Assembly: GCA_013360945.1 (NCBI GenBank)
Contig: JABWAQ010000047.1
Coordinates: forward strand, 1-45,019
Origin: Candidatus Brocadia sp.
GTDB taxonomy: Bacteria > Planctomycetota > Brocadiia > Brocadiales > Brocadiaceae
Reading direction: 5' to 3'
Length of the DNA stretch: 45,019 nucleotides
The first letter of the stretch is position 1. Each line of letters begins with the position of its first letter. The notes beneath the pieces were generated by a model. It worked only from the letters and a program-made list of their open reading frames with translations, was not told where the DNA came from and did not search any database. The position numbers were made by a program, and so were the translations under genes. Below are positions 32,380 through 40,329 of this stretch, piece by piece.

Positions 32380-32762
32380 TCGATGAACATCTCGATGAAA
32401 TAGAAAAGATAATAAAAGATGATCGTCTAATAATTTTTTCCGATTTTCAAAAAATTTGTACAAGCCAGAACACAGCATATATCAAGGTAAAAATCAGGTT
32501 TATCGACAATTCTTTCTTGAGCATTTTCCATCACGTTCATGATGAAAATGGTTTATTCAGGTTTGATTATAGATATCATTACATGGACTCTGAAAATGCA
32601 ATGATATTTCGTTATGATAACGCTCCTCATCATCCGGAGGTTCAATCGTTTCCCCATCATAAACATACCACGATAGAAATAAAAGAATCAGAAATGCCAA
32701 ATATCAGAGACATTCTTTCGGAAATTCATCATCATATCATTAAAGGACTATTATCAAAATAG
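32376..32762 (+). CDS. TumE/DUF6516-like toxin candidate
   Basis: The 128-aa protein has the motif YRYHYMD followed by FRYDNAPHHPEVQSFPHHKH, rich in histidine, which I know from the DUF6516/TumE family of toxin-antitoxin proteins. Other features are a short acidic N-terminal helix and a C-terminal helix. The start is a GTG (32376) overlapping the previous gene stop. The activity of TumE proteins in this fold is not certain; some act as growth inhibitors. The family recognition rests on the His-rich motif and on the partner gene, so it is moderate. Confidence 0.6.
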   Translation: MIDEHLDEIEKIIKDDRLIIFSDFQKICTSQNTAYIKVKIRFIDNSFLSIFHHVHDENGLFRFDYRYHYMDSENAMIFRYDNAPHHPEVQSFPHHKHTTIEIKESEMPNIRDILSEIHHHIIKGLLSK

Positions 32763-32827
32763 TTCAAAAGGTAAATCGGAAAATGACTTTTCAGCCAAGC
32801 TGGTGTAAAAATCAGAGAGGTATAGCT

Positions 32828-33046
32828 ATGACGACATATACATTTTCGGAGGCACGACAAAAGTTATCGTCTGTACTTGAAAAGGCACGATCTGAAGGCA
32901 AAGTGCTGATCAAAAGAAAGGATGGTTCTGCATTTGTTGTAAAGCCTGTTTCTGCAAAAAAATCACCGCTTGATGTTGAAGGTGTTAACCTAAATCTTTC
33001 CGCAAAAGAGATTGTCGATATTGTTCGGGAAATCAGAGAACGATAA
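32828..33046 (+). CDS. Phd/YefM-like antitoxin without partner
   Basis: The 72-aa product, MTTYTFSEARQKLSSVLEKAR then VLIKRKDGSAFVVKPVS, is the Phd/YefM fold: an N-terminal DNA-binding half and a helical C-terminal tail (LSAKEIVDIVREIRER). AGAGAGG precedes the ATG at 32828; the in-frame ATG at 32783 lacks such a site. Phd antitoxins are usually followed by a RelE/Doc/PIN toxin, but only 119 non-coding bases separate this gene from the end of the convergent regulator gene. The partner was therefore lost or lies elsewhere. It could be a solitary regulator. Confidence 0.75.
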   Translation: MTTYTFSEARQKLSSVLEKARSEGKVLIKRKDGSAFVVKPVSAKKSPLDVEGVNLNLSAKEIVDIVREIRER

Positions 33047-33164
33047 GTTTATTAAAATACCCCTAAATCAAAGAGGTAGATCAACCATACCCAGTTGACA
33101 TCATAATGACAAGCGGGGACGCATGTCCTACCGATAGCGGGCACCTGGTTGCGGCTGTGCTGCA

Positions 33165-34523
33165 CTATGAATGTCCGGAGGCTTCCTTCTTCGCCGGACT
33201 GATGTGATACCTTTCAAGCTTCCGGTAGAGGGTCATCCTGGACCAATTGAGCTTTCTGGCTGCCTCTGCCTTATTCCATTTGGTGGTCAAGAGCATGGCA
33301 AGCAGTCGATCCCCCTCATCCTGAGAAGATATTCCCGCGTCGACAACACGCTTACGGAACGATTCCGGCAGGTCCTGAAACGATATCCATTGGGAATGAG
33401 TATTGATAATAACGGCCTCTAAAAGGTTCTTCAACTCCCGAATGTTGCCTGGCCAATCATAGGTATGGAAGAACTCCAGGGTGTCACCGGAAAACCCTTT
33501 GATCTCACGTCCAAAACGTCTGTTTAATTCACGGATGTAATGATCGAGCAAGATGGGAATATCCTCTTTTCGATTCCTCAATGGAGGCAGATGGACGCTG
33601 GCCACGTTGAGCCGGTAATAGAGGTCTTTTCTGAACCTGCCTTCCGACACCATCTCCTCCAGGTTTTTATTGGTAGCGGCAACGAACCGGATGTTTAAAG
33701 GGATGCTTCCCTTTCCCCCGATCCGTTGTATCTCCTTGCCTTCAATGGCCCTCAGGATCTTTGCCTGGTGATAAGTGCTCATGTCCCCAATCTCATCGAG
33801 GAAGACGGTGCCACCCTCAGCCTGTTTCAGCTTGCCCTCCTTCAGGGTATCCGCCCCGGTAAATGCCCCTCGTTCATAACCAAAGAGTTCACTTTCCATG
33901 AGGGTGTCAGGTATGGCAGCACAGTTGATACAGACAAAAGGATTCTTCTTCCTTTGGCTGTTCTCGTGGATGAGTTCTGCCGTCAGTTCCTTGCCTGTAC
34001 CGGTTTCCCCTGTAATGAGAACGTTACTGTCCATCTGCGCGGCCTTCCCGATGTATGCCTTGATCTCTTTCATCGGTAAACAATCACCGATGAACTTCTC
34101 TGCATTGAAAAGGCGCTGACGTGGAGTTTCATGTGTTCCGGAAGATGTCTGAAAAGAAGAACTGGAGAGGCATCTGCGAATACTTATAGCAAGCTCTTCA
34201 AACGAAACGGGCTGCTTAAAATAGTCGCTAATCCCAAGTTTTAGGGCTGCGACTGCAAGGGCTTCAGTACTATCATGGGTGATCAGGATGATGGGAATGG
34301 CGCCATTCCACTGCCGTATCTCTTGTGCTATCTGCAAACTGTCCCACCCACCGTCTTGTGTCCCTATGATTATAAGATGAATGACGCCGCATTGAATGAT
34401 TCCAAGTGCTTCTGTTTTATTTGACGTTTCAATACTATTATACCCCTGCTGAAGCAAAAACTGTTTTAGCTCTTTTCGTAACGTATCATTCCATTCCACG
34501 ACTAAAATTGTTGGTGTCTTCAT
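33165..34523 (-). CDS. Sigma-54-dependent activator with degenerate receiver domain
   Basis: The 452-aa protein is NtrC-like: receiver-type domain (1-115), AAA+ sigma-54 interaction domain (about 140-375; Walker A GETGTGKE 172-179, GAFTGA 219-224, Walker B VFLDEIGD) and a Fis-type helix-turn-helix (about 410-436, KAEAARKLNWSRMTLYRKL). In the receiver, the phospho-acceptor Asp is Gly (LIIIGTQDGG, residue 54) and the acidic pocket is only partly kept (VVEWND), though T83 and K103 remain. So phosphorylation is unlikely; activity may be set by expression, through the riboswitch upstream, or by another partner. Targets cannot be read from sequence; the eCIS operon is a candidate because the same riboswitch type precedes both. 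Confidence 0.9.
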   Translation of the reverse strand: MKTPTILVVEWNDTLRKELKQFLLQQGYNSIETSNKTEALGIIQCGVIHLIIIGTQDGGWDSLQIAQEIRQWNGAIPIILITHDSTEALAVAALKLGISDYFKQPVSFEELAISIRRCLSSSSFQTSSGTHETPRQRLFNAEKFIGDCLPMKEIKAYIGKAAQMDSNVLITGETGTGKELTAELIHENSQRKKNPFVCINCAAIPDTLMESELFGYERGAFTGADTLKEGKLKQAEGGTVFLDEIGDMSTYHQAKILRAIEGKEIQRIGGKGSIPLNIRFVAATNKNLEEMVSEGRFRKDLYYRLNVASVHLPPLRNRKEDIPILLDHYIRELNRRFGREIKGFSGDTLEFFHTYDWPGNIRELKNLLEAVIINTHSQWISFQDLPESFRKRVVDAGISSQDEGDRLLAMLLTTKWNKAEAARKLNWSRMTLYRKLERYHISPAKKEASGHS

Positions 34524-34587
34524 AGACAGGCGCTCCTATTCTTTTGCTGAAATTACTGTTAACTATAATAAAAGACAAAAATAAGTC

Positions 34588-34689
34588 GTCCATTGCGAGG
34601 CGAAGCAAACCAGCAGGGATTCCTTCGCTTTGTTCGGAACGGGCTACGCAATCCCTGTAATAGATTGCTTCGCTGTCGCTCGCAATGAC
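34588..34689. repeat. GTCATTGCGAGG-type repeat, longer copy
   Basis: The ends (GTCCATTGCGAGGCGAAGC at 34588 and TCGCAATGAC ending at 34689) are inverted, with GAAGCAA and TTGCTTC inside, and GGGATTCC...GCAATCCC as a further stem. It is related to 31528-31605. It lies in the untranslated leader between the regulator's riboswitch terminator and its start codon. Confidence 0.75.
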
Positions 34690-34766
34690 AATTCATGCTT
34701 ACTTATTTGAGACATTGACTATATGTAACAAAATTTTCGAAAATAACGGCGGGCTACCATGAAAAT

Positions 34767-34814
34767 AAAAAAGCCTTACTGCAAAGATTTTTCAAACATC
34801 TTCGGCAGTAAGGC
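34767..34814 (-). terminator. Riboswitch-linked intrinsic terminator before the activator
   Basis: GCCTTACTGCCGAAGAT (plus 34798-34814) pairs with ATCTTTGCAGTAAGGC (plus 34773-34788), followed by six U then UAUUUU. The 5' arm overlaps the aptamer 3' strand as in the first copy. The two terminators are nearly identical, indicating duplication of the whole regulatory unit. Confidence 0.78.
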
Positions 34815-34918
34815 TGTCTTTTTCTACAGCAAGGCTGTTTTCTTTAATCCCACATCCTTGTAAGTTTAAAGACCCTTTCTTTTGCGTCCCCTGATCACTC
34901 AGGGTTTGCTTTTATCGG
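34797..34918 (-). ncRNA. GEMM-I (cyclic di-GMP-I) riboswitch aptamer upstream of the sigma-54 activator
   Basis: Minus strand: CCGATAAAAGCAAACC, CCCTGA-GTGA-TCAGGG with a GNRA loop, GGGACGCAAAAG, GTCTTT/AAAGAC stem, ACAGCC-TTACT-GCCGAAG. All blocks match the first copy at 30829-30960; the core GACGCAAA is closer to consensus than in copy 1 (GGCGCAAA). Base 20 (before CAAACC) is G, pointing to cyclic di-GMP rather than cyclic AMP-GMP. The P3 arm has an extra CAGCCTTGCTG hairpin. The activator gene starts about 275 bases downstream. Confidence 0.8.
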
Positions 34919-35232
34919 AATGTATTCTCTATACCTGATCTTAAAAGGAACAAAATGAAACGCAAATAACCCTTTTGACTTTCTCCATCGAGATAATCAA
35001 ATTATATCACAATTATTCAACCATTCAACCAATGGATTTGTAAGGCCGAATTTCTTAAACATCAAATGAACTATTTGATTTATTAATGAGCAATACTAAT
35101 ACCAAAATGCAGATAAAGGTAAACCTTTAAAAGATGTTTTGCCGTAAGATACTTCTTTGATTGGAATTCTGACATTTAAAAATATAAAAGAATAGAAACA
35201 TACTGCAATAAACTTATGGATCTGAGATAAGG

Positions 35233-35291
35233 AAAAGTGTGTCATGTCACAGAAGTGTGCCAGTCACACAAGTGTGACATGACACACTTTT
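35233..35291. repeat. 19-bp perfect inverted repeat upstream of kor genes
   Basis: Arms 35233-35251 and 35273-35291 are perfect reverse complements (TGTGTCATGTCACA core), with a nested GTGTG/CACAC pair in the loop. It lies 248 bases before korD. No U-tract follows in either direction that would make a classic terminator. It may be an operator or a processed RNA structure. Confidence 0.7.
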
Positions 35292-35538
35292 AAAACACAA
35301 AAATGAAATCACGAAAGACTAAAAATCGATAGAGGAATTCATTTTAAATATTCCTAGAATTTGATAAAAAATACTGATAAACTAAACTATTACAAAGTTT
35401 TAATTCCTTGCCCAATCATCAGCATTGCGATTGTTGTTATAAAATTTCCAAGAATTCTTCCTTTGGGAAGGGGATGAATATTTTTTTAGACCAAATAATA
35501 TTTTCCCTTTTTATTAGAGAGGAGATGAAGCAGACCCG

Positions 35539-35793
35539 GTGCCTGAAGAAAAAGTTCAAAAGCGAAAGGGGATCGTCCATATTAATCATGACTACTGCAA
35601 GCGCTGCGGTATCTGCGTGAATTTCTGCCCGGTTAAGAACCTGGAGATCCGCGGGCAAAAATTAACGGAACTAGAAAGGTGTATCGCCTGCAGGATGTGC
35701 CAGCGATACTGCCCCGACATGGCCATTGAAATTGAGGAGATAGATGCCAAAACAGTTATTGCAGGGAAATCAGGCCATCGCAATGGCGGCTGA
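35539..35793 (+). CDS. korD: 2-oxoacid:ferredoxin oxidoreductase, ferredoxin-like delta subunit
   Basis: The 84-aa protein carries two CxxCxxCxxxCP motifs (CKRCGICVNFCP and CIACRMCQRYCP), each binding one 4Fe-4S cluster. It passes electrons between the catalytic subunits and ferredoxin. It is the first gene of the kor unit and overlaps korA by 50 bases, an unusually long overlap. The start is most likely GTG at 35539, since no in-frame ATG exists upstream; GAGGAG lies 14 bases before it, longer than usual. Together with korA and korB it forms the main body of the enzyme; the gamma subunit is encoded 3.5 kb downstream. Confidence 0.85.
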   Translation: MPEEKVQKRKGIVHINHDYCKRCGICVNFCPVKNLEIRGQKLTELERCIACRMCQRYCPDMAIEIEEIDAKTVIAGKSGHRNGG

Positions 35794-36760
35794 GGTTGCC
35801 GGATTAAAATTCTTTGCCGGTTACCCCATTACCCCAGCTTCTGAGATTATTCATGAAATGGTCAATAAGATGCATATCAGGACGCTGCAAATGGAGGATG
35901 AGATTGCCTCCATTAACGCGATTATCGGGGCATCATTGGCAGGGCTTAAGGCAATGACGGCCACCTCAGGACCGGGATTTTCCCTCATGCAGGAGAGTAT
36001 TGGACTTGCCCACATGATGGAAGTCCCGCTCGTTATCGTCAATGTCCAAAGGGTAGGACCCAGCACGGGTATGCCCACCTTGCCTGCCCAGGGGGACGTT
36101 ATCCAGTGTATCCATGGCAGCCATGGGGATTATTTTCCTATCGTATTCTATCCTAATTCCGTTTCCGAACTCTATCAATACACCGTCGCGGCATTTAACG
36201 CCGCTGAAGAATCTCTGAGCCCGGTTATCCTCCTGAGCGACGGATATATCAGCCATCTTTATGAAACCATTGTTCCCCATAGGGATTTTGCGATCAAAAC
36301 AAGAACTCGCCCGCCTTTGGGCACAGGAAACCGCCATTTTACGGGACTCTCTCACGAAGACTCGGCGCCGAAGACTTCGGACGTTGATAATTACCGGCGG
36401 CTTATCACACGTCTCTACGAAAAGCAACAAATGACAGCCCAGCGATACAACTTCTATGAATATCTGGAATGCGGTAAGGAGACCGACATGCTTCTTATAT
36501 CATACGGGGCGCTTTCCCGCATCGCCTATTATTTTAAACATGATTTCGCACTGTACCGGCCTATACGCATGTTCCCTGTTGTTGAAGAGATCAAGGCTAT
36601 CGCATCCAGATATAAACGCATTCTCATCCTGGAGATGAATGTCGGACAATATGCCCGTGAGATTGAACGCATATTACATCGTGAGGTAGAGTTTGTACCG
36701 ATCCTGGGCGGGCGTATTGACCTGAAGGAAATAAAGCAAAAAATCTATGAACAAAGATAG
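35744..36760 (+). CDS. korA: 2-oxoglutarate:ferredoxin oxidoreductase alpha subunit
   Basis: The 338-aa protein starts MPKQLLQGNQAIAMAAEVAGLKFFAGYPITPASEI, with MEDEIASINAIIGASLAG, ATSGPGFSLMQESIGLAHM and VNVQRVGPSTGMPT, the pyrimidine-binding and core domain of KorA. Residue blocks near the C-terminus (LISYGALSRIAYY, EEIKAIASRYKRILILEMN) are the second domain. It catalyses, with KorB, oxidative decarboxylation of 2-oxoglutarate to succinyl-CoA, or the reverse reductive carboxylation with reduced ferredoxin. Its end overlaps korB by 14 bases. The length is typical for the KorA-type subunit. Confidence 0.92.
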   Translation: MPKQLLQGNQAIAMAAEVAGLKFFAGYPITPASEIIHEMVNKMHIRTLQMEDEIASINAIIGASLAGLKAMTATSGPGFSLMQESIGLAHMMEVPLVIVNVQRVGPSTGMPTLPAQGDVIQCIHGSHGDYFPIVFYPNSVSELYQYTVAAFNAAEESLSPVILLSDGYISHLYETIVPHRDFAIKTRTRPPLGTGNRHFTGLSHEDSAPKTSDVDNYRRLITRLYEKQQMTAQRYNFYEYLECGKETDMLLISYGALSRIAYYFKHDFALYRPIRMFPVVEEIKAIASRYKRILILEMNVGQYAREIERILHREVEFVPILGGRIDLKEIKQKIYEQR

Positions 36761-37529
36761 CCATTTCAAACGTTATTTGAAGCTTGATTTGCTGCCTACG
36801 CCATGGTGCCCTGGCTGCGGGAATGGGATTGTCCTGAAGACTATATGCCAGGCCTTTGACGAACTCGACCTGCCTAAGGATGGCACTGTTGTCGTTTCCG
36901 GTATCGGGTGTTCAGGCAGGAGCGCAGGCTTCTTTGACCTTGACTCAGTTCATACAGCCCACGGGAGAGCTATCCCGGTGGCGGAAGGCATCAAATATGC
37001 CAACGACGCCCTTAACGTTGTTGTGGTAAGCGGAGACGGTGATTTGCTCGGCATCGGCGGCAACCACCTGTTACATGCCATACGAAGAAACACGAATGTT
37101 ACCGTCATCTGTTACGCAAATGAAATTTACGGGATGACGGGCGGTCAGGCCTCTCCCCTTACCCCTCACAACACGAAGACCCTGACCACACCCGGCGGCA
37201 ATTTAGACAACCCTGCCGATGTACAATTTCTTTTTAAGCACTATAACTGCTATTTTGCCCGCACTACGGCCTACCATCTGAATCACATGAAGAAATGCAT
37301 TATGGAGGCGCTAAAATTCAAGGGGTTCTCTTTTGTAGAGGCACGAACCATGTGCATCGTCAATTATGGCCGACGCCTGGGTTATAAGAACTCCAATGAA
37401 ATGCTCATGCACTATAAGGAATTTTACAAGGTAAACGATTACGCGGAAGAGTTGGCACAAGATGAGATTGGAATTTTAAAAAGTAATTCTGGATACAAAT
37501 CAGAAAAAGAGGCGCAGATTTCACATTGA
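36747..37529 (+). CDS. korB: 2-oxoglutarate:ferredoxin oxidoreductase beta subunit (TPP-binding)
   Basis: The 260-aa protein has PTPWCPGCGNGIVLKTICQAF, GIGCSGRSAGFFDLDSVHTAHGRAIPVAEGIK and VVVVSGDGDLLGIGGNHLLHAIRRNTNVTVICYANEIYGMTGGQ, the thiamine-diphosphate site of the family (GDGD...N). WCPGCG supplies cysteines for a 4Fe-4S cluster. It is the TPP-binding half of the enzyme with korA. It overlaps korA by 14 bases. After it comes a convergent gene on the minus strand, so the unit ends here; the gamma subunit is fused elsewhere. Confidence 0.92.
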   Translation: MNKDSHFKRYLKLDLLPTPWCPGCGNGIVLKTICQAFDELDLPKDGTVVVSGIGCSGRSAGFFDLDSVHTAHGRAIPVAEGIKYANDALNVVVVSGDGDLLGIGGNHLLHAIRRNTNVTVICYANEIYGMTGGQASPLTPHNTKTLTTPGGNLDNPADVQFLFKHYNCYFARTTAYHLNHMKKCIMEALKFKGFSFVEARTMCIVNYGRRLGYKNSNEMLMHYKEFYKVNDYAEELAQDEIGILKSNSGYKSEKEAQISH

Positions 37530-37652
37530 AATACGTAAGAAATATCACCGTTGTAGTGGTCAAATGATCGGAAAAAAGGTTATGTAGTTTTCCACAGAAA
37601 TACCAATACAGCCGTCTTGATGATCAAGGCAGGCTGTTGCCGCGGTTTATGG

Positions 37653-38447
37653 CTACTTGCTGAAGGCCGATCGCTGAACGCTTGCGGTTAATTGATGCCC
37701 CTCTCCGATGTAGCGTGCAAACATGTCCTGAAGTTTCCGGAAGATATCCTCGATAACGGAGGCATTATTAAGATACATGCCCCAGAGGAATTGCTCGTCT
37801 TTAAAAGATTCTGTAAGTTTCGGGGACATATCATCTGCCACATGATTTACCCTGCTATGCCGCAGAGCCACCGTTGGCACTCGTTCTTCCACCCCGGCAA
37901 CTATCTCTTCGGGAATAATCCCATTCCACTCTTTTGAAAACCCCTCTACGATATAAGCCCTACCGCGCTTATCAAAGAGTTGATACCATACATGGGCAAA
38001 GGCAATCGAATTGTCCTTGTCTACAACCCAACCCCATACAACGTCACCATCAATATCCAATTCAGACAACTGAGAAAAGAACAAGAACACTGAATCTTCA
38101 CAATCGCCTTTTTTACTTTGTCGTGTTTCAGTTGGTGTCTGCCAGTAATCAGTCTTTGGAGGTTCGGCACAGTAGTCAATGCCGAAGGCTATTTCCTTAT
38201 ATGCCTCATAGATTTGTTCGCCGTTTCTGAAGGTGTTGATACACCATTCCCGATACAGCGGGTTATCGGGTATGCTGCTTTCATCGTGAGAAGCAGTTAT
38301 TGTTGGATTTTCAAGCCAGGCATCTGCCACCGGCTTGTAACCTCTTCCCGCCAGAAACAGACTGGCATTCGAAACATCTGCAAATATCTCCACACAACAA
38401 AGGCTTGACAAAATTGTAGAAATTATACCCGCTAACAAGTATCTCAT
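37653..38447 (-). CDS. Secreted transglutaminase-like cysteine peptidase
   Basis: The 264-aa protein starts with a signal peptide (residues 1-24, LLAGIISTILSSLCCVEIFA) and has the transglutaminase-like triad region: KGDCEDS (Cys116), FAHVWYQ (His152) and a following acidic residue (EGFSKEW). Such proteins act as peptidases or transglutaminases in the periplasm or outside the cell. GGAGG lies 8 bases before the ATG at 38447, so I prefer it over the ATG at 38465. It is convergent with korB and independent of the kor genes. The substrate is unknown. Confidence 0.75.
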   Translation of the reverse strand: MRYLLAGIISTILSSLCCVEIFADVSNASLFLAGRGYKPVADAWLENPTITASHDESSIPDNPLYREWCINTFRNGEQIYEAYKEIAFGIDYCAEPPKTDYWQTPTETRQSKKGDCEDSVFLFFSQLSELDIDGDVVWGWVVDKDNSIAFAHVWYQLFDKRGRAYIVEGFSKEWNGIIPEEIVAGVEERVPTVALRHSRVNHVADDMSPKLTESFKDEQFLWGMYLNNASVIEDIFRKLQDMFARYIGEGHQLTASVQRSAFSK

Positions 38448-38794
38448 AATATTATCCTCCCGCATTTATAGAGTTAACTAAGATCCGTTTCTCTACAAAA
38501 CCTGTCTCCTGGTTGCTGCAAAACATCCCCATTTGTGGCCTGAAACCAAAGACGCTTTGGATAACTTATTGTTTAAGTGTTTTTATAACAAACACTAAAT
38601 TGTTTTACGAGACATCTCTTGTGTTGTCAAATTATGGCATTAAAGTTGCTATCTGAACCCCCATCCTATAGTATCAGTAAAAAACATTGAAATTTAAGCT
38701 TCTGCCTTGCTACTCGACCTACCTTTGAAAAATGTTTAAATTGTATACCTAAACGCCGAAATATGGGAAGCTGTTGAGAAAACAAACATTTTCG

Positions 38795-39060
38795 CAATTT
38801 AAAATTGGTAATTCAATCCAACAAAAACATCCTTCCCGGTCTGGGAAGATCATACGGAACAGATGCAGGTTCGGGATCGCTACAGATTTTATTCTAAGCA
38901 AACTAAATGCCGCCCCCTGCATCACCAAGGTTTTAAAAAACTCTTTTGTGACAATAGATAGATTAAACAGGGCATATGAGGGCAAGTCATCCTTGGTATC
39001 ACCTTCTTCCCTGGAACGTACGCCTCCGACAAAGGCGTAAGAAGATTTGACCGGGAAAAT
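38795..39060 (-). pseudogene. Decayed C-terminal end of a TonB-dependent receptor gene
   Basis: Minus strand from about 39050 reads EEGDTKDDLPSYALFNLSIV, then TKEFFKTLVMQGAAFSLL, and then, after two frameshifts near 38895-38910, DPEPASVPYDLPRPGRMFLLD followed by a stop. This is the penultimate and last beta-strand region of a TonB-dependent outer-membrane receptor (typically DLPSYALxNxxL ... DPxPxxxxPYDLPRPGRxFxxxLxY). The rest of the gene is absent and the frame is broken, so it is a remnant. It also suggests a Gram-negative-type envelope in the ancestor of the host. Confidence 0.75.
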
Positions 39061-39080
39061 CCCCTTACGGCAAATTTGCC

Positions 39081-39107
39081 TTGCAATTTTATTATTGTTT
39101 GTATAAT
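39081..39107 (+). promoter_or_regulatory. Possible promoter before the GNAT-korC gene
   Basis: TATAAT (39102-39107) is preceded by TTGCAA (39081-39086) with a 15-base spacer, slightly short. It lies 208 bases before the preferred start of the downstream operon. No competing promoter is visible. Confidence 0.35.
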
Positions 39108-39315
39108 GTAATCATTAGTAAGGATGCCTATTAATATGGGGATAAAATCCTCGGCCTTTTGCTATGAGCAGAAAGGCCTGATGGATCCTTGCTGCGATTT
39201 TTACTCCTGTTTAACCAACCTGCCTGTACGTCGCACACACCTGCGTGCGGTTCACCCGCATAAGCCGACTCCTGCAGGCAAGACATTTTACAACAGCCGG
39301 TTATTACTTTTCATT

Positions 39316-40329
39316 ATGACTTTTACTATTGAGAAACTCAGGGAATCTGACGTAGAAGCAGCCGTAAACCTTTTCCGTCTCGTCATAGATGAGTTACACG
39401 CCAGGAGTCTCGAGACGGAACGCCTGCACTTCAAGGACATTTATCCCGTAGAAGAGGTTAAGAAGCGGCTGCACAACGAAGACTGTGTCTATCTTGTGGG
39501 AAAGGAGGATGGCACGGTTGTAGGGTTTATGTTTGCGTGGATATCAGAGAAGGTGGGGAATATTCATTGGATGGGCCTGTCGCCGGGGTACAGAAAAAAA
39601 GGATATGGAGATAAACTCTTAGAAGATACGATACGGATTTTTACGGAAAAGGGCTGTCATGAGGCCAAGCTGTTTACCTATCCTTCTGAGAAGGTTGCAT
39701 ATCATCTCTTTCAAAAGCACGGGTTCAAAGAGGCGGCCTTTATTGATCGCAGATTTTTTGGGGTGGGCATCATCCTTATGGTGCGGAAGATTACCCCAAT
39801 CCCGGAGGCACACCGATCAAAAAAGATCGTGCTGGCCGGTGAGGCAGGTCAGGGCATCAAACTCATGGCTCATGCACTTGCCAACATCCTGGCCAAGTTA
39901 GGAAAAGAGGTGGCACTGAATCTTGTTTACGATGCCGCCGTACGCGGCGGCAACATTCGCGCAGAAATTGTATATTCTGACGACCCGATCGAAGTTCCAT
40001 TTTTTGAAGAGGCCGACATCGGCCTCCAACTCTCGAAGACACCGGATCCAACGGTACGCGCCAAACATGTGCTCATTGAGGCGTCTGCCTGTGATGCGGA
40101 ATGTAAAAAGTGTGAACTTCGTTGCCCGGCCAGCGACCGCATTCCTTTCGAAAAACTTGCCACAGAACAGTTTAACAGCCCTATCTTTGTAAACATGATC
40201 GCCCTGGGCAGGTTGCTGAGTCAAATCGGTATTAATATTGAAACAGTAAATTTCGACCTGGAATTTCCAGCACAATTTCCCGACGAAAACATAAAGGCAA
40301 TACGCTATGGCTACACGTACCAGGATTAA
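39316..40329 (+). CDS. korC: GNAT acetyltransferase fused to 2-oxoacid:ferredoxin oxidoreductase gamma subunit
   Basis: The 337-aa protein begins with a GNAT domain (about 1-160: FTIEKLRESDVEAAVNLFR, VGFMFAWISE, WMGLSPGYRKKGYGDKLL with the acetyl-CoA loop, FQKHGFKEAAF) followed by the gamma subunit (about 165-337: KIVLAGEAGQGIKLMAHALA, LVYDAAVRGGNIRAEIVYS, LLSQIGI). The CECKKCELRCP segment (residues about 258-267) is Cys-rich and may hold a cluster. Gamma subunits are usually separate small proteins; this fusion is unusual. I chose the ATG at 39316: the 64 extra residues from 39124 look like translated repeat DNA. korC overlaps fumarase alpha by 23 bases. Confidence 0.85.
   Translation: MTFTIEKLRESDVEAAVNLFRLVIDELHARSLETERLHFKDIYPVEEVKKRLHNEDCVYLVGKEDGTVVGFMFAWISEKVGNIHWMGLSPGYRKKGYGDKLLEDTIRIFTEKGCHEAKLFTYPSEKVAYHLFQKHGFKEAAFIDRRFFGVGIILMVRKITPIPEAHRSKKIVLAGEAGQGIKLMAHALANILAKLGKEVALNLVYDAAVRGGNIRAEIVYSDDPIEVPFFEEADIGLQLSKTPDPTVRAKHVLIEASACDAECKKCELRCPASDRIPFEKLATEQFNSPIFVNMIALGRLLSQIGINIETVNFDLEFPAQFPDENIKAIRYGYTYQD

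Larger units (their letters stand above)
34524..35538. other. Long non-coding region: repeat, riboswitch, inverted repeat
   Basis: From left to right it holds the GTCATTGCGAGG-type repeat (34588-34689), the second riboswitch and terminator (34767-34918), about 300 bases with no feature I can name, the 59-bp inverted repeat at 35233-35291, and the kor operon leader. The divergent arrangement (regulator to the left, kor to the right) means both promoters lie here. No short gene with a ribosome binding site was seen. Confidence 0.6.

Noticed and set aside
31528..34689. CRISPR array
   Set aside because: The recurring elements are few, variable in spacing and inverted (REP-like); there are no regular spacers and no cas genes.
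30829..34918. cGAMP rather than c-di-GMP as riboswitch ligand
   Set aside because: The base just before CAAACC is G in both copies; the cGAMP-binding variant, as I recall, has A there. This should still be tested.
39124..39315. N-terminal extension of the GNAT-KorC frame (64 aa)
   Set aside because: The residues (LPVRRTHLRAVHPHKPTPAGK) look like translated intergenic repeat with a palindrome-like CCTGC/GCAGG core, and the GNAT fold starts at 39316.
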